Assembly: GCA_963726105.1 (NCBI GenBank)
Contig: CAVSBJ010000009.1
Location: 62,001 to 126,000 of the forward strand
Source: Roseiarcus sp963726105
GTDB lineage: Bacteria > Pseudomonadota > Alphaproteobacteria > Rhizobiales > Beijerinckiaceae
DNA: 64,000 bases
Direction: 5' to 3'
Below, piece after piece: positions 44,688 through 53,219 of this stretch (the first letter of the stretch is position 1; the number at the start of each line of letters is the position of its first letter). The notes under the pieces were generated by a model that was not told the origin of the DNA, made no database searches, and was given only the letters and a program-made list of their open reading frames with translations. Both the position numbers and the translations under genes were made by a program.

Positions 44688-44700
44688 CAACTTAAAGTTG
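44688..44700. promoter_or_regulatory. Short palindrome in a divergent promoter region
   Basis: CAACTT-A-AAGTTG is a perfect inverted repeat 13 bases before the MaoC start. It lies between the divergent DUF2336 and MaoC genes. TTGCAC about 20 bases upstream could be a -35 box. An operator role is only a possibility. Confidence 0.3.
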
Positions 44701-44713
44701 TGAGAGGACGCTC

Positions 44714-45211
44714 ATGGAGACCGGAACTCTTCGCCATTCGCGCGGCGGCCTCTATTTCGAGGCCTTTTCGGTCGGCCAGGTGTTTCGCCACGGATTGACC
44801 CGAACCGTCACCCAAATGGACAACATGCTGTTCTCCAACATGACGCTGAACCCGCAGCCGCTGCATATCGACGCGCATTTTTGCGCGACCGAGACCGAAT
44901 GGGGCCGGCCGCTCATGAACTCGCTGTTCACGCTCGGATTGATGATCGGCATTTCCGTCAACGACACCACGGTCGGCACCACCATCGCCAATCTCGGCAT
45001 GACCGATGTCGTCTTCCCGGCGCCCTTGTTTGAAGGCGACACGATCCGGGTCGAATCGGAGGTGTTGGCCACGCGCGCCTCAAAGTCGCGCCCCGAGGCG
45101 GGGCTGGTCGAGTTCCGGCACCGCGCGTTCAAGCAGGACGGCACGCTGGTGGCCGAGTGCCGCCGCACTGCGTTCATGCGCCGGCGCGAGCCTGAGATGC
45201 TGACGGTCTGA
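44714..45211 (+). CDS. MaoC-family hydratase
   Basis: 165 residues with a hotdog fold: YFEAFSVGQVFRHGLTRTVT, then QPLHIDAHFCATETEWGRPL. The catalytic Asp-His pair of (R)-specific hydratases appears as LHIDAHF. The family includes enoyl-CoA hydratases and mesaconyl-CoA hydratases. It is followed 7 bases later by a CitE-like lyase, a pairing seen in C4/C5 acyl-CoA (malyl/methylmalyl-CoA) metabolism. Confidence 0.87.
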   Translation: METGTLRHSRGGLYFEAFSVGQVFRHGLTRTVTQMDNMLFSNMTLNPQPLHIDAHFCATETEWGRPLMNSLFTLGLMIGISVNDTTVGTTIANLGMTDVVFPAPLFEGDTIRVESEVLATRASKSRPEAGLVEFRHRAFKQDGTLVAECRRTAFMRRREPEMLTV

Positions 45212-45218
45212 GGGACCC

Positions 45219-45980
45219 GTGCGCTCGCTTCTCCTTGTGCCGGCGTGCGAGCAAAAGCTCGCCGAGGCGCTCGAGAGCGGCGCGGATGCGATCGTTGTCG
45301 ATATCGCGGGCGCCGCGCCGCCCGAAAGGGCGGAGGTGCTGGCTGCGGCGGGGCGGTTCCGGACCGAGACGCGTGGCACGGGCGGCAAGCCGGCGCTCAT
45401 CGTGAAAATCAATCCGCTTGATTGGGGCGAGACCGATTCCGATCTCGACGCGGTCATGGCCGCCGCGCCCGACGCCATTCTGCTGCCCGGCAGCCTTGGA
45501 GCGCCGAGCGTCCAACAGCTCTCGGCCAAGCTCGCGGTGCGCGAGGCCCAACTGGGGCTCGCTGACGGCGCGACCCGGGTCGTCGCCATCGTCGATACGG
45601 CCCGGGCGTTTTTCAACCTGGGGAGTTATCGCGGCTCCAGCGCGCGGCTCATCGGCGTTGCCTGGGGCCCCGAATCCTTGCGCGCCGAGATCGGGGCCGA
45701 GACGGACCGCGACCGCCTCGGCGCTTACCTCGGCGCCTATCGTCTGGCGCGGGAGCTGACGCTGCTCGCCGCGACGTCGGCGAGCGTGGCCGCGGTCGAC
45801 GCGGCCTTCGCCAACGTCGGCGACCTGGAGGGCCTGCGCGCCGAGGCGCTCGCCGCGCGACGTGACGGCTTCGCCGCCAAGATGGCCATCGATGCGGCGC
45901 ACGTCGCCGTTATCAACGAGATCTTCCCGCGGCGAACTGCGCCCGTCGCGGAGAGCGGCGACTCAGGGAAGCGAGCTTGA
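45219..45980 (+). CDS. HpcH/HpaI aldolase / CitE-family lyase
   Basis: 253 residues from GTG at 45219 (MRSLLLVPACEQKLAEALES). The TIM barrel shows GADAIVVDIAGAAPPERAEV (usually D-LED-AV), the substrate region IVKINPLDW where relatives have VRIN, and VVAIVDTARAFFNL where relatives have an acidic ETA-type motif. Replacement of the usual Glu-Asp after VVD by Ile-Ala, and of Glu by Asp, suggests altered metal or substrate handling. It is probably a malyl-CoA/citramalyl-CoA-type lyase, working with the adjacent MaoC protein. Confidence 0.8.
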   Translation: MRSLLLVPACEQKLAEALESGADAIVVDIAGAAPPERAEVLAAAGRFRTETRGTGGKPALIVKINPLDWGETDSDLDAVMAAAPDAILLPGSLGAPSVQQLSAKLAVREAQLGLADGATRVVAIVDTARAFFNLGSYRGSSARLIGVAWGPESLRAEIGAETDRDRLGAYLGAYRLARELTLLAATSASVAAVDAAFANVGDLEGLRAEALAARRDGFAAKMAIDAAHVAVINEIFPRRTAPVAESGDSGKRA

Positions 45981-45986
45981 GGCGGC

Positions 45987-46244
45987 CTACTGAATCGCAG
46001 CCTTGCGCGCTTCAATCTCCGCCACCCATTCTTCGGCGTTCTTCGACCGCGTGCATACGACCTTGACGTATTCCGTACCGTCATTTTGCACAAGATCTGT
46101 GCGGGCAATCATCGCTTGCGCATTAAATCCGCACATCATCGGATTGTCGACGGTCGGGCCTCGAACAACGTCAACCGCGGTTTTTGCCTGACAATCCGTG
46201 TGTGATAGCGCGGTCGAACAGATGAGAATGACAAGAGAATACAT
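45987..46244 (-). CDS. Small secreted conserved hypothetical protein
   Basis: 85 residues from ATG at 46244. The start MYSLVILICSTALSHTDCQA looks like a short hydrophobic leader. It continues VDNPMMCGFNAQAMIARTDL and TEYVKVVCTRSKNAEEWVAE. Four cysteines after the start could form disulfides if it is exported. Similar short proteins occur across Hyphomicrobiales without known function. It converges on the CitE-like gene, with six bases between the stop codons. Confidence 0.65.
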   Translation of the reverse strand: MYSLVILICSTALSHTDCQAKTAVDVVRGPTVDNPMMCGFNAQAMIARTDLVQNDGTEYVKVVCTRSKNAEEWVAEIEARKAAIQ

Positions 46245-46923
46245 GATGGCCCCCGATTTACGATGGATTTCGGCCGATTTGCATTCCACATGCGCCCGGC
46301 TTTTGGTGCAACCATTGAGTTGTTACAAGTTGCAACATAGGTATGCCGCAAATTCCGTGCCGTGATCTGGCTCACAGTGCGGTGCAACAAATTGCCAAGC
46401 TTGTCGTGGGCCGCCCGGACCGCGGCCCTCCGGCCCTGCGCGGCTCAATCTACAGATCTAAACGATAAATTTTAAGCCTTGGCGCTTTGACGATCCCGGA
46501 GAACGGTTCTACGCCGCGCGGGCCCCGTGGTTCCGAGGCGACCAAGACATCGGGCCGATGGCGCTTGGTCCGGGCGATCCCCTCCCCGCTCCGGCCCGTG
46601 GCCGGGACCCTTCATTCGCCGTCGTCGATCTGCTCAATTCGCTGGGAGCCGCGATCTTCATCGCCTTCGCCTGGCTCGGATCTTCATCGCCTTCGCCTGG
46701 CTCGCCTGGCGCAAGGCTGTCGGCCTCCCTCGCTCCACCCTCTACCGCTGGCTAGCGAGCCGAACCGCTGAGCCGGCGTCTGTGCCGCATGCGACAGCCC
46801 AGGCGTCCACCGGGGCCTGGCCGAGGCGGTCGAGCGGCTTCGCCTCGACCAGCCCCATGTGCAGCCCCCCAAGTGGGGCAAAGGCAAAGCTCGCCCCGAT
46901 CTTGCGCAAACAGGGCTACGCCA
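46245..46923. other. Gene-poor region with a degenerate ORF
   Basis: 679 bases. The first part (46245-46480) is AT-richer, includes TTGTTACAAGTTGCAACATA near 46319, and probably holds the promoter of the small secreted protein. The rest contains broken coding-like frames and a tandem duplication, described separately. Confidence 0.4.
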
Positions 46924-46927
46924 CTAG
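46487..46927 (+). pseudogene. Degenerate coding remnant of unknown origin
   Basis: Pieces with coding character lie in different frames: PSFAVVDLLNSLGAAIFIAF (from about 46610), WRKAVGLPRSTLYRWLASRT (from about 46705, helix-turn-helix-like), and AEAVERLRLDQPHVQPPKWG, then KGKARPDLAQTGLRH ending at TAG 46925-46927. A 26-base tandem duplication interrupts the first piece. It looks like the wreck of one or two genes, possibly transposon-related because of the GLPRSTLYRWL segment, but no family was recognised. Confidence 0.3.
46653..46704 (+). repeat. 26-bp perfect tandem duplication
   Basis: GATCTTCATCGCCTTCGCCT, then GGCTCG, is present twice in a row (46653-46678 and 46679-46704). Because 26 is not a multiple of 3, the duplication shifts any reading frame that crosses it. 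Confidence 0.9.
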
Positions 46928-47427
46928 GCCGCAGCCCGATTGACTTCGTTCTCGGCAAGCGTGGTCAACTTCTCGTCCGCGGCTTTCTCCTCAGCGAGAT
47001 TCTGCTGCAGGACCTTGGCGCAATCCGCGCGGCCGAGCGTCTTTGCCCACGCGATCAACGTTCCATAGCGTGTCATCTCGTAATGCTCGACCGCTTGCGC
47101 CGAGGCGATGAGCGCCGCGTCCAGAACCTTCTTGTCCTCAATCTCGCCGCCGACTTCGTCAGCCTCTTCGAGGAGGCCGTCGATGGCGGGACAATCGACT
47201 TGCTTCGGCTCTGCGCCGTGCATTTGGAACACCTGCTCGACGCGCCTCACGTGATTTTTGGTCTGTCCAAGATGGGCTTCGAACGCGGACTTGAGCTCAG
47301 GCGAACTCGCCTTGGCGATCATGTCGGGCAGCGCGGCGACGATCCGCTTCTCGGCATAGTAAATATCCTGCAACTGATGCACGAACAGATCGTCCATCGA
47401 CGCGATGTCTTTGGAAAAAAGACCCAT
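46924..47427 (-). CDS. YciF/DUF892 ferritin-like protein
   Basis: 167 residues from ATG at 47427, preceded by AAGGAG at the right distance; the GTG two codons earlier is too close to it. The four-helix bundle carries the di-iron-type acidic residues in HQLQDIYYAEKRIVAALPDM, EAHLGQTKNHVRRVEQVFQM and AVEHYEMTRYGTLIAWAKTL. YciE/YciF-type proteins are stress-induced in enterobacteria and proposed ferroxidases. Confidence 0.9.
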   Translation of the reverse strand: MGLFSKDIASMDDLFVHQLQDIYYAEKRIVAALPDMIAKASSPELKSAFEAHLGQTKNHVRRVEQVFQMHGAEPKQVDCPAIDGLLEEADEVGGEIEDKKVLDAALIASAQAVEHYEMTRYGTLIAWAKTLGRADCAKVLQQNLAEEKAADEKLTTLAENEVNRAAA

Positions 47428-47593
47428 GGTCACAACTCCTTGCGATCTCGATGTTCAGGATAGCGGCTGCGATCATGTCGCAGAATTCGCTCCGCGCCGG
47501 TTTCCGCGCGCGGCACGGAATCCGGCCATTTTTGAGCAGTTTCGGCTATGAAAAGGCGATTAATGCGACTGTCTTAGCCTGTCCGCTTGCCGG

Positions 47594-47920
47594 TCAGAAC
47601 GGCTGCCACTGGTCGCCCTGCCAATATCCGCGGCCGGAATGCTCTCTCCAGGCATAGTTCGCGCCGTTGTCCGCCTGCCAGTCGTACGGATGAACCACCA
47701 CATTCGCGTTGGGCGGATAGTCATACCGCTCCACTGAATGCCAGCAGGTCGTGCCGGCCTGATCGCAGACGATGGCGGACGAAGGTCCGTATCCCTCAAT
47801 CGTGACCGGAGCCGTGCCTCTTGGCGCGCCCGGAGCCGTCGCTTGAGCGGCCGCAGGCGTTGCCGCTGCGAGCGCCGATAGCGCCGTCGCCGACAGCGCG
47901 GCGATCAAGAAACCTTTCAT
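47594..47920 (-). CDS. Small exported hypothetical protein
   Basis: 108 residues from ATG at 47920 with GGGAG upstream. The start MKGFLIAALSATALSALAAA, then TPAAAQA, is a clear signal peptide. The mature part has one cysteine pair (IVCDQAGTTCWH) and an aromatic C-terminus (NYAWREHSGRGYWQGDQWQP). It is probably periplasmic. Function is unknown. Confidence 0.75.
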   Translation of the reverse strand: MKGFLIAALSATALSALAAATPAAAQATAPGAPRGTAPVTIEGYGPSSAIVCDQAGTTCWHSVERYDYPPNANVVVHPYDWQADNGANYAWREHSGRGYWQGDQWQPF

Positions 47921-48351
47921 CGGAAACTCCCTTGGTTGGATCCTCCCGATCCGTTGGATCATGTCCGCGCCAACGCTGCGTTTCTGAGGTTTGTTCCGGG
48001 CCCGCCCGCGCCTATTGTTGCCGGCGCCGACGACTGGAGCCATCGCCGCTCGCCGCGATCCGAAGTTGTCGCTGTGAACTGCGACACGACCCCGCCCGAC
48101 ACGAACAAAGAGACACGGCGAAGAGTGCGCGAAATGCGAAATGCGAAGGTCGAAGGGGGCGCGCATTCCTATGACGAGCGCTGGCCGATATGACTTTTCG
48201 ATGCAATTTCTTTTCGTTGTCCAGAATATGTGCTAGGTTTATTCCCAGACGCTGGAACTGGACCCGCCTTCAATCGGAGAGCAAGAGGCGCTTGAAACGT
48301 TCGCCGCAAGGGGCTGAAAAGGGGGGAAGGGAATTTTTTTATTTGGATTCG

Positions 48352-48406
48352 CCGTAACCCATTGAAAAGTCTCAATTCGGCCAAGGGAATCCAAGGAAAT
48401 CCAAGC
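48352..48406 (+). repeat. Dispersed 55-bp repeat, copy A
   Basis: CCGTAACCCATTGAAAAGTC begins a 55-base stretch that aligns without gaps to 63050-63104. Agreement is strong at the start (19 of 20) and near the end (GAATC.AAG.A.ATCCAAG). Both copies sit at the edge of AT-rich spacers. Confidence 0.6.
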
Positions 48407-48438
48407 TTTTTTGCTTGGTTTTATTTGGTTTTGCTTGG
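48381..48438. repeat. Imperfect hairpin with 10-bp periodicity
   Basis: The left arm (48381-48406) is three units, CCAAGGGAAT, CCAAGGAAAT and CCAAGC. The right arm (48413-48438) is GCTTGGTTTT, ATTTGGTTTT and GCTTGG. A six-T loop separates them. The innermost CCAAGC-TTTTTT-GCTTGG is perfect and the outer pairs match at most positions. The units recur every 10 bases on both arms. Confidence 0.65.
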
Positions 48439-48493
48439 ATTTATTCGGAGATAATACTAGCTAATTATGTAGTATTTAAGCGCCGACCGCCGC

Positions 48494-50084
48494 TTAGAAC
48501 AGCGAGCCCTGCCCCTCGCCGTCCTTGTCCGACTTTGCACGCCGGCGCGGAAGCAGCGGGGGCGGCGTCATGGGCGGACCCACCCGTCCGCCGGCGATGG
48601 CGCCAATCTTTCCGTCGGCGAATTCGATCTCGAGCCGCTGCGCCTGCCTGACCTCATCCGCGCGCCATAAGGGTTTCTGCGTCTCGTCCCGCACGAGCGC
48701 GAAGCCCCGCGACAAGACGCCGCGGTAACTCATCGCGCCAAGCAATTGCCCGGCGGAGCAGAGGTGGGCGCGCCGGGCCTGCAGGCGTTCGTCATAGGCG
48801 CGCGTCATGCGGGCGGCGAGGCGCTCGAGCGCGGCCGCGTGTTCGCCGCGCCGCCTGGCCAGGAGCGCGGCCTCGCGGACGAAAGTCCGGCCGACCGCCT
48901 CCGCCGACCGGCGCGGCCTTTCGACGAGGAGGGGACGCGCTCTCGCCAAACGCCCGCTCAATCCCCTCAACCGCTCGCGCAAGCCCGCGAGATGGGCGCG
49001 CGGCGAGTGGCGCGCGAGACTCCGGGCGAGCCCCGCGACCTTAAGCGCGCGCTGGTCGATCGCCCCACGCATGCGCTGCCCAAGCATCTCCGACGCACGA
49101 TCGAGGCGCTGGCGCGGACCGGCGACGATCGCCTCCCCTCCGGGCAGAGCACGCGCAAGCGCGCGCAGGTCGGTGCGCAGGCGATGGGAAAAGCGCAGGA
49201 TCGCGCCGCGCCGGCGCGCCTCCAGGTCGGCAATCGCCGCGACGAAGCTCCGCGCGAACAGGCACCGCGAATTCGGCCGCCGCGGTCGGCGTCGGCGCGC
49301 GCACGTCCGCCGCATGATCGATTAGGGTCCAGTCGGTCTCGTGGCCGACAGCGGCGATGAGCGGGATCGCGCTACGGGCGACCGCGCGCACGACGGCCTC
49401 GTCGTTGAAGCTCATGAGGTCTTCGAGCGAGCCGCCGCCGCGCGCGACGATCAGCACGTCCGGACGCGCCACGCTTCCATCCGTGGCCAGCGCATTGAAG
49501 CCGTCGATGGCCGCGGCGACCTCGGTCGCGGAGGTCTCGCCCTGAACGCGCACCGGCCAGACGATCACCCGAACCGGAAACCGGTCGGCGAGGCGATGCA
49601 GAATGTCGCGAATGACGGCGCCGGTCGGCGAGGTCACCACGCCCACCACCCTCGGCAGGAACGGCGCCTTGCGCTTGCGCGCGGCGTCGAACAGCCCCTC
49701 CTCGGCGAGCTTCCTGCGCCGCGCCTCGAGCAGCGCCATCAGCGCGCCGATCCCGGCGAGCTCGAGCGAATCGATCACGATCTGGTAGGTCGACTTGCCG
49801 GGGAAAGTGGTCAGCCGCCCGGTCGCGACGACTTCGAGCCCCTCCTCGGGCTTGAGCCGCATGCGGCTCAGCGTGGTGCGCCAGATGACGGCGTCGAGCC
49901 GCGCGTTCGCGTCCTTCAGGGAAAAATAGGCGTGCCCCGACGATGGAGGCCCGCGATAGCCGGAAATCTCTCCCCGGACGCGGACATAGCCGAACCGGTC
50001 CTCGATGGCGCGCTTGAGCGCGCTCGCCAGTTCGCTAACTGTGATTTCGGGCGCATTGGTTGGGCGCGCGTCCGCGTCTGCCAT
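48494..50084 (-). pseudogene. xseA: Exodeoxyribonuclease VII large subunit, frameshifted
   Basis: The first frame starts at ATG 50084 (MADADARPTNAPEITVSELA). It holds the OB-fold domain (GYVRVRGEISGYRGPPSSGH) and the core VVGVVTSPTGAVIRDILHRL through TDWTLIDHAADVRAPTPTAA. The second frame, to 48494, carries the coiled-coil and C-terminal part (VAAIADLEARRRGAILRFSH; LSRGFALVRDE). Removing one T (A on the plus strand at 49245-49246) joins them as RAELVAAIADLEARR, about 530 residues in all. ExoVII degrades single-stranded DNA with XseB. Since both halves are intact, the break is probably an assembly indel. Confidence 0.88.
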
Positions 50085-50395
50085 TGCCTCACTATGCCCG
50101 ATCCGGCCTGCTGAAGCCACACGCGGCGCGGACGGCTGAGGAACGCGGGTACGCGACCGATCACGCAATCCAGAATTTATTATATATAGATTCAGTCGCC
50201 TAGGACGCGGACCGCGCGCCTTACGCCGTTCAACGACGCATGAAAGGTGCAGTGTTCCTGGTCGCGAGGCGCGTCGGTGGCGCTGCCGAAGCCGTCTCGC
50301 GATACCCCTTCCTTTAAGCCTAGGGGCCGCGGGTTCGATCCCACCGAACTGGACACGCGCTATGATCGGCCCCGGTCCATCAGACGGGACACTCG
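50085..50395. other. Divergent intergenic region
   Basis: 311 bases between xseA (minus) and the DUF2937 gene (plus). A short AT stretch (TTTATTATATATAGATTCAG, near 50175-50195) could hold a promoter -10 element for xseA. GGGTTCGATCCC at 50331-50342 resembles a tRNA T-arm, but no cloverleaf can be built around it. Confidence 0.4.
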
Positions 50396-50898
50396 ATGCT
50401 GGCGCGCAGACTAGCCTTGGCGATCGCCGTGTTGGCCGGATTGATCGGCTCGCAGGAGCCTGAATTCGCGCAACAATACCGTCAGCGTTTGGGCGGCGCG
50501 CTCGAAGAGCTCAACCGGATCGTGTCCGAGTTCGACAGCGAGGTTCAGCGCCGGAACCTCAGCCGCGCCGAGGGCTTGAAGCGGCTCGAGGACAATTCCG
50601 ACCCATTGGCGCGCGAACGCGGCGCCGACATGGCCAAGGCGATCAATCGCTCGGAGCGTCTCGAGGGGCAGATTCAGGCCATGAACTCAGCCGGGCCGCT
50701 CATGCGCCTTACGTCGTCGCCACCAGCTTTGACCCGGAGATCGCGCAAAGGACGCTCGACAACTACGAGCCTGCCGAGCCCCTGTCGGCCGGCGCTCTGA
50801 CAGCCGGCGGTCTCGCCGCCCTTTGGGGATGGGCGGCCACGCGCCTCGTCGCATGGCCATTTAGCCGCCGCTCCCGCCGTCTCGCGGCGCACGTGTAG
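50396..50898 (+). pseudogene. DUF2937-type membrane protein, frameshifted
   Basis: The first frame gives MLARRLALAIAVLAGLIGSQ, then EPEFAQQYRQRLGGALEELN, and runs through QAMNSAGP. The second frame continues AHAPYVVATSFDPEIAQRTL, DNYEPAEPLSAGALTAGGLA and ALWGWAATRLVAWPFSRRSR to TAG at 50896. Restoring one C near 50696 (GGGCC to GGGCCC) fuses them into about 167 residues with an N-terminal and a C-terminal membrane helix. This agrees with DUF2937, a family of unknown function. Confidence 0.65.
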
Positions 50899-50955
50899 TC
50901 GCGGACGGCGAACCCGAAAGAGGCTGGAGAGATGAGCCGGAACCGGGCCCCAAAC

Positions 50956-52917
50956 CTAGGTGAATTGCAACATGGCGGGGTTGACGGCGACCATCGAGGG
51001 CATGACGCCGGTGAGCGTGAGGCTGTCGCCGTGCGAGTCGTTGATCGTCAGGCCGGACGCGTTCCTGGTGGCTTGGGACATGACGGCCGCCAGGTCCTCC
51101 GCCGGCGTCATGCCCGCGGTCAGATAGGAGAAAGCGGACTTCGCCAGTTGGATCGAATCCGGACTTGCGCCCGACGCATTATAGCCGTTGATCGTTTCCT
51201 TGCCAAAGCCGGCGCTAAAAGCGAACTGCTCGGCGCCGCTGGTGGTCGCGTCGATGGTCTCGACGGCGTGGTAGGCGAGCGGATCGCTGCCCGTCCCCAC
51301 CTGCAGGGATTCGCTGCCGCCGCCTCGGGTGACGGTCTGGGTGGGGTCATAGAGGACGAGCTTGTTTTCGTTCGAACTGAGGTTCAGATCGTCCGCCTCC
51401 AGATTTTCGTAGCCCGAGCCGTAGAACGCTTCGTACGATGTATACGCTCGGCCCTGAACGTTGGAATACGCGTATTCTGTCGGCGCGCCGGCGGCTGTCG
51501 TGACCTGGTTGTAGGTCAAGGCCGCGCCGTTCGCGAGGGCCGCCGTCGACTGAGACGACGTGAGCGAAAAGTTGGCGGCCGTGAGCGGCAGCAGCCCGTA
51601 GAGCGTGATGGAAAAATCGGCCGTGATATCGCCGGCGAGGGCGGCCTGGACGGTCGTGGTGTCCGCCGTCGGATTGAGTTGATACCGCACCTCAGCGCCG
51701 CCGTTGAACGGGGCGGAGCCCATGAAGGTGAAGTTCTGGACGCCAGGCGTAAGGATGTCGGCGTCGATGTGGCTGAGATCGATCACGTCTTTTGCGGGGT
51801 CGAAGCCGGACATCACGTCGCCGCCGTCACCGAGCGCCAGATAGGTCAGAACGTTCGCGCCCTGACCGCCGTGCAGAATTTGCTCTCCGAAACCGCCGAC
51901 AAAATTCGTTTCGCCGGAGCCCGCCGCACCCAGTTGCGCCGATATATAGCCGTTTCCTAGGAGCGTTGTCGGCACCGTCCCGGTCGCGCCAGCTCCCCCG
52001 GGGGTCCCAGAGACCACATTCGTCGTTGGGGGTACATAGGCCGCGAGGGCTTGGGTTGAGGCAGCGGGATTCGTGTAGTCGACAGCAATGTTCCCGGACA
52101 CGGTGGCCATATTTTGTGTGCCGGGGAAATATTGGCTATAAGTAGCGAATCCAAAGTAATTGTTAGTCACCGAAACGTTGCTGAGCGTGTAATTCGTGTT
52201 CGAAGTTACTGCAGTTTCGAAGTTAAATCCAGCGCCAATCAGATAATTTCCCGACACCGTCACACCGTCATTATTGTTGCCGCCCTCGTCCGTAATCCTC
52301 AAGCTGGTGTTAGAAATGCCGGTCTGTCCAGCGTTTAGCGTGTCGTCAATGAAATTGTTGGTGATGCTGACGGCCCCGGTGGTAGCCGGAACATAGATCG
52401 CGTCGCCGTGCGCTGCTGTTGACCATCCTTCGCCGGAGAAGTAGTTGCCGGTTATGAGGCCTTGCTGGATCGCGATCGCGTCTTCTGGTGAATTGAGAAA
52501 GCTGTTGTCCTCTATTGTTATGTTCTGATAAGAGCTAATCCAAATATTTTTCTCAGTCGGCGACTTGCTGCCTGTGAAGGTACAGTTCTCCACTGTCGCT
52601 CCGCTGGCGGTGTCGTCTATAGCCCAAAAGCTGGTCGTGCCCGTGAATGTGCAGTCCTTTATCGTGACATTGTTGGCCTGGATAACCACCGTCGCACTGC
52701 CGAAATTGATGCCGCTCAGCACGGCGCCAGCCTGAGTGACGTACACGAAATTTGTCGATGGGGAGTAATAGTAGGGCGCTCTGTTGTTTTGGGTGATTTT
52801 CGTAACGTCGAGCAGCGAAGATGTCGCGTACGGATTTCCGGTCATCGTGTCGATGCCCGGCAAGACGGCGCCGGGATCGGCGTTGCGGATGGTTTGGATA
52901 TCTGCGGCCGTGATCAT
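50956..52917 (-). CDS. Secreted parallel beta-helix protein with serralysin-like beta-roll segment
   Basis: 653 residues from ATG at 52917 (MITAADIQTIRNADPGAVLP). Residues about 60-280 are right-handed beta-helix repeats (VTIKDCTFTGTTSFWAIDDT, ITIEDNSFLNSPEDAIAIQQ, VSVTNNYFGF). Residues about 320-400 resemble the peptidase M10/serralysin C-terminal roll (QILHGGQGANVLTYLALGDG, DVMSGFDPAKDVIDLSHIDA). A second partial copy is near 570-620. There is no N-terminal signal peptide, which fits type I secretion, though no transporter is nearby. Low Lys/Arg and high Asn/Thr/Ser content differ from its neighbours. It may act on or bind surface polysaccharide. Confidence 0.75.
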   Translation of the reverse strand: MITAADIQTIRNADPGAVLPGIDTMTGNPYATSSLLDVTKITQNNRAPYYYSPSTNFVYVTQAGAVLSGINFGSATVVIQANNVTIKDCTFTGTTSFWAIDDTASGATVENCTFTGSKSPTEKNIWISSYQNITIEDNSFLNSPEDAIAIQQGLITGNYFSGEGWSTAAHGDAIYVPATTGAVSITNNFIDDTLNAGQTGISNTSLRITDEGGNNNDGVTVSGNYLIGAGFNFETAVTSNTNYTLSNVSVTNNYFGFATYSQYFPGTQNMATVSGNIAVDYTNPAASTQALAAYVPPTTNVVSGTPGGAGATGTVPTTLLGNGYISAQLGAAGSGETNFVGGFGEQILHGGQGANVLTYLALGDGGDVMSGFDPAKDVIDLSHIDADILTPGVQNFTFMGSAPFNGGAEVRYQLNPTADTTTVQAALAGDITADFSITLYGLLPLTAANFSLTSSQSTAALANGAALTYNQVTTAAGAPTEYAYSNVQGRAYTSYEAFYGSGYENLEADDLNLSSNENKLVLYDPTQTVTRGGGSESLQVGTGSDPLAYHAVETIDATTSGAEQFAFSAGFGKETINGYNASGASPDSIQLAKSAFSYLTAGMTPAEDLAAVMSQATRNASGLTINDSHGDSLTLTGVMPSMVAVNPAMLQFT

Positions 52918-53219
52918 GCCATTGCGCCTCGGTCCCCGCGCGGAAAGCCCGCGGGGCCGTAGCAATAGACGACCGCCATTGTCAGCTGCTGAACTGGACT
53001 GTTAAATTACAACTTCGAAGAGACTTTTGCCGTGGTGCGCTTCTGACACGGGCCGGCTTTGCAAACAGCGCCTTTTTTCTCAAGCTTTTTTCGCTAGAAT
53101 CGAGTCGGTCGGTCAAAGCGGCTTCAAGATGAGCTTTGTGACCGTTTCCGGTCGAACAACACCCCAGCAAGCGAGGGGTTTTCAGGAGCGAAGAGTCGCT
53201 TCCGCAGTGAGTCCCTAGG
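52918..53219. other. Intergenic region
   Basis: 302 bases between the beta-helix gene and the accessory protein gene, both on the minus strand. It probably carries the beta-helix gene promoter. CCCC...GGGGTTTT near 53161-53182 could be a weak terminator reading rightward, but its stem is only four pairs. No small exosortase substrate gene was found on either strand. Confidence 0.35.

Larger units (their letters stand above)
47921..48493. other. Long intergenic region with AT-rich repeats
   Basis: 573 bases with no gene I can support. From about 48190 onward the DNA becomes AT-rich, unlike the surrounding genes. It contains a 55-base repeat shared with 63050-63104 and a 10-base-periodic hairpin, listed separately. 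Confidence 0.6.

Noticed and set aside
43542..44690. 382-codon frame alongside the DUF2336 gene
   Set aside because: Same strand but shifted frame; the Arg/Ala-rich product is the frame-shadow of DUF2336.
48352..48440. Possible CRISPR array because of short repeated units
   Set aside because: The units are about 10 bases with no unique spacers, and no cas gene is present anywhere in the window.
50331..50342. GGGTTCGATCCC, a tRNA T-arm-like sequence
   Set aside because: No acceptor, D or anticodon arms pair around it and no CCA follows in place.
53155..53185. Rho-independent terminator (CCCC...GGGGTTTT)
   Set aside because: Only a four-base-pair stem, and no plus-strand gene ends just upstream.
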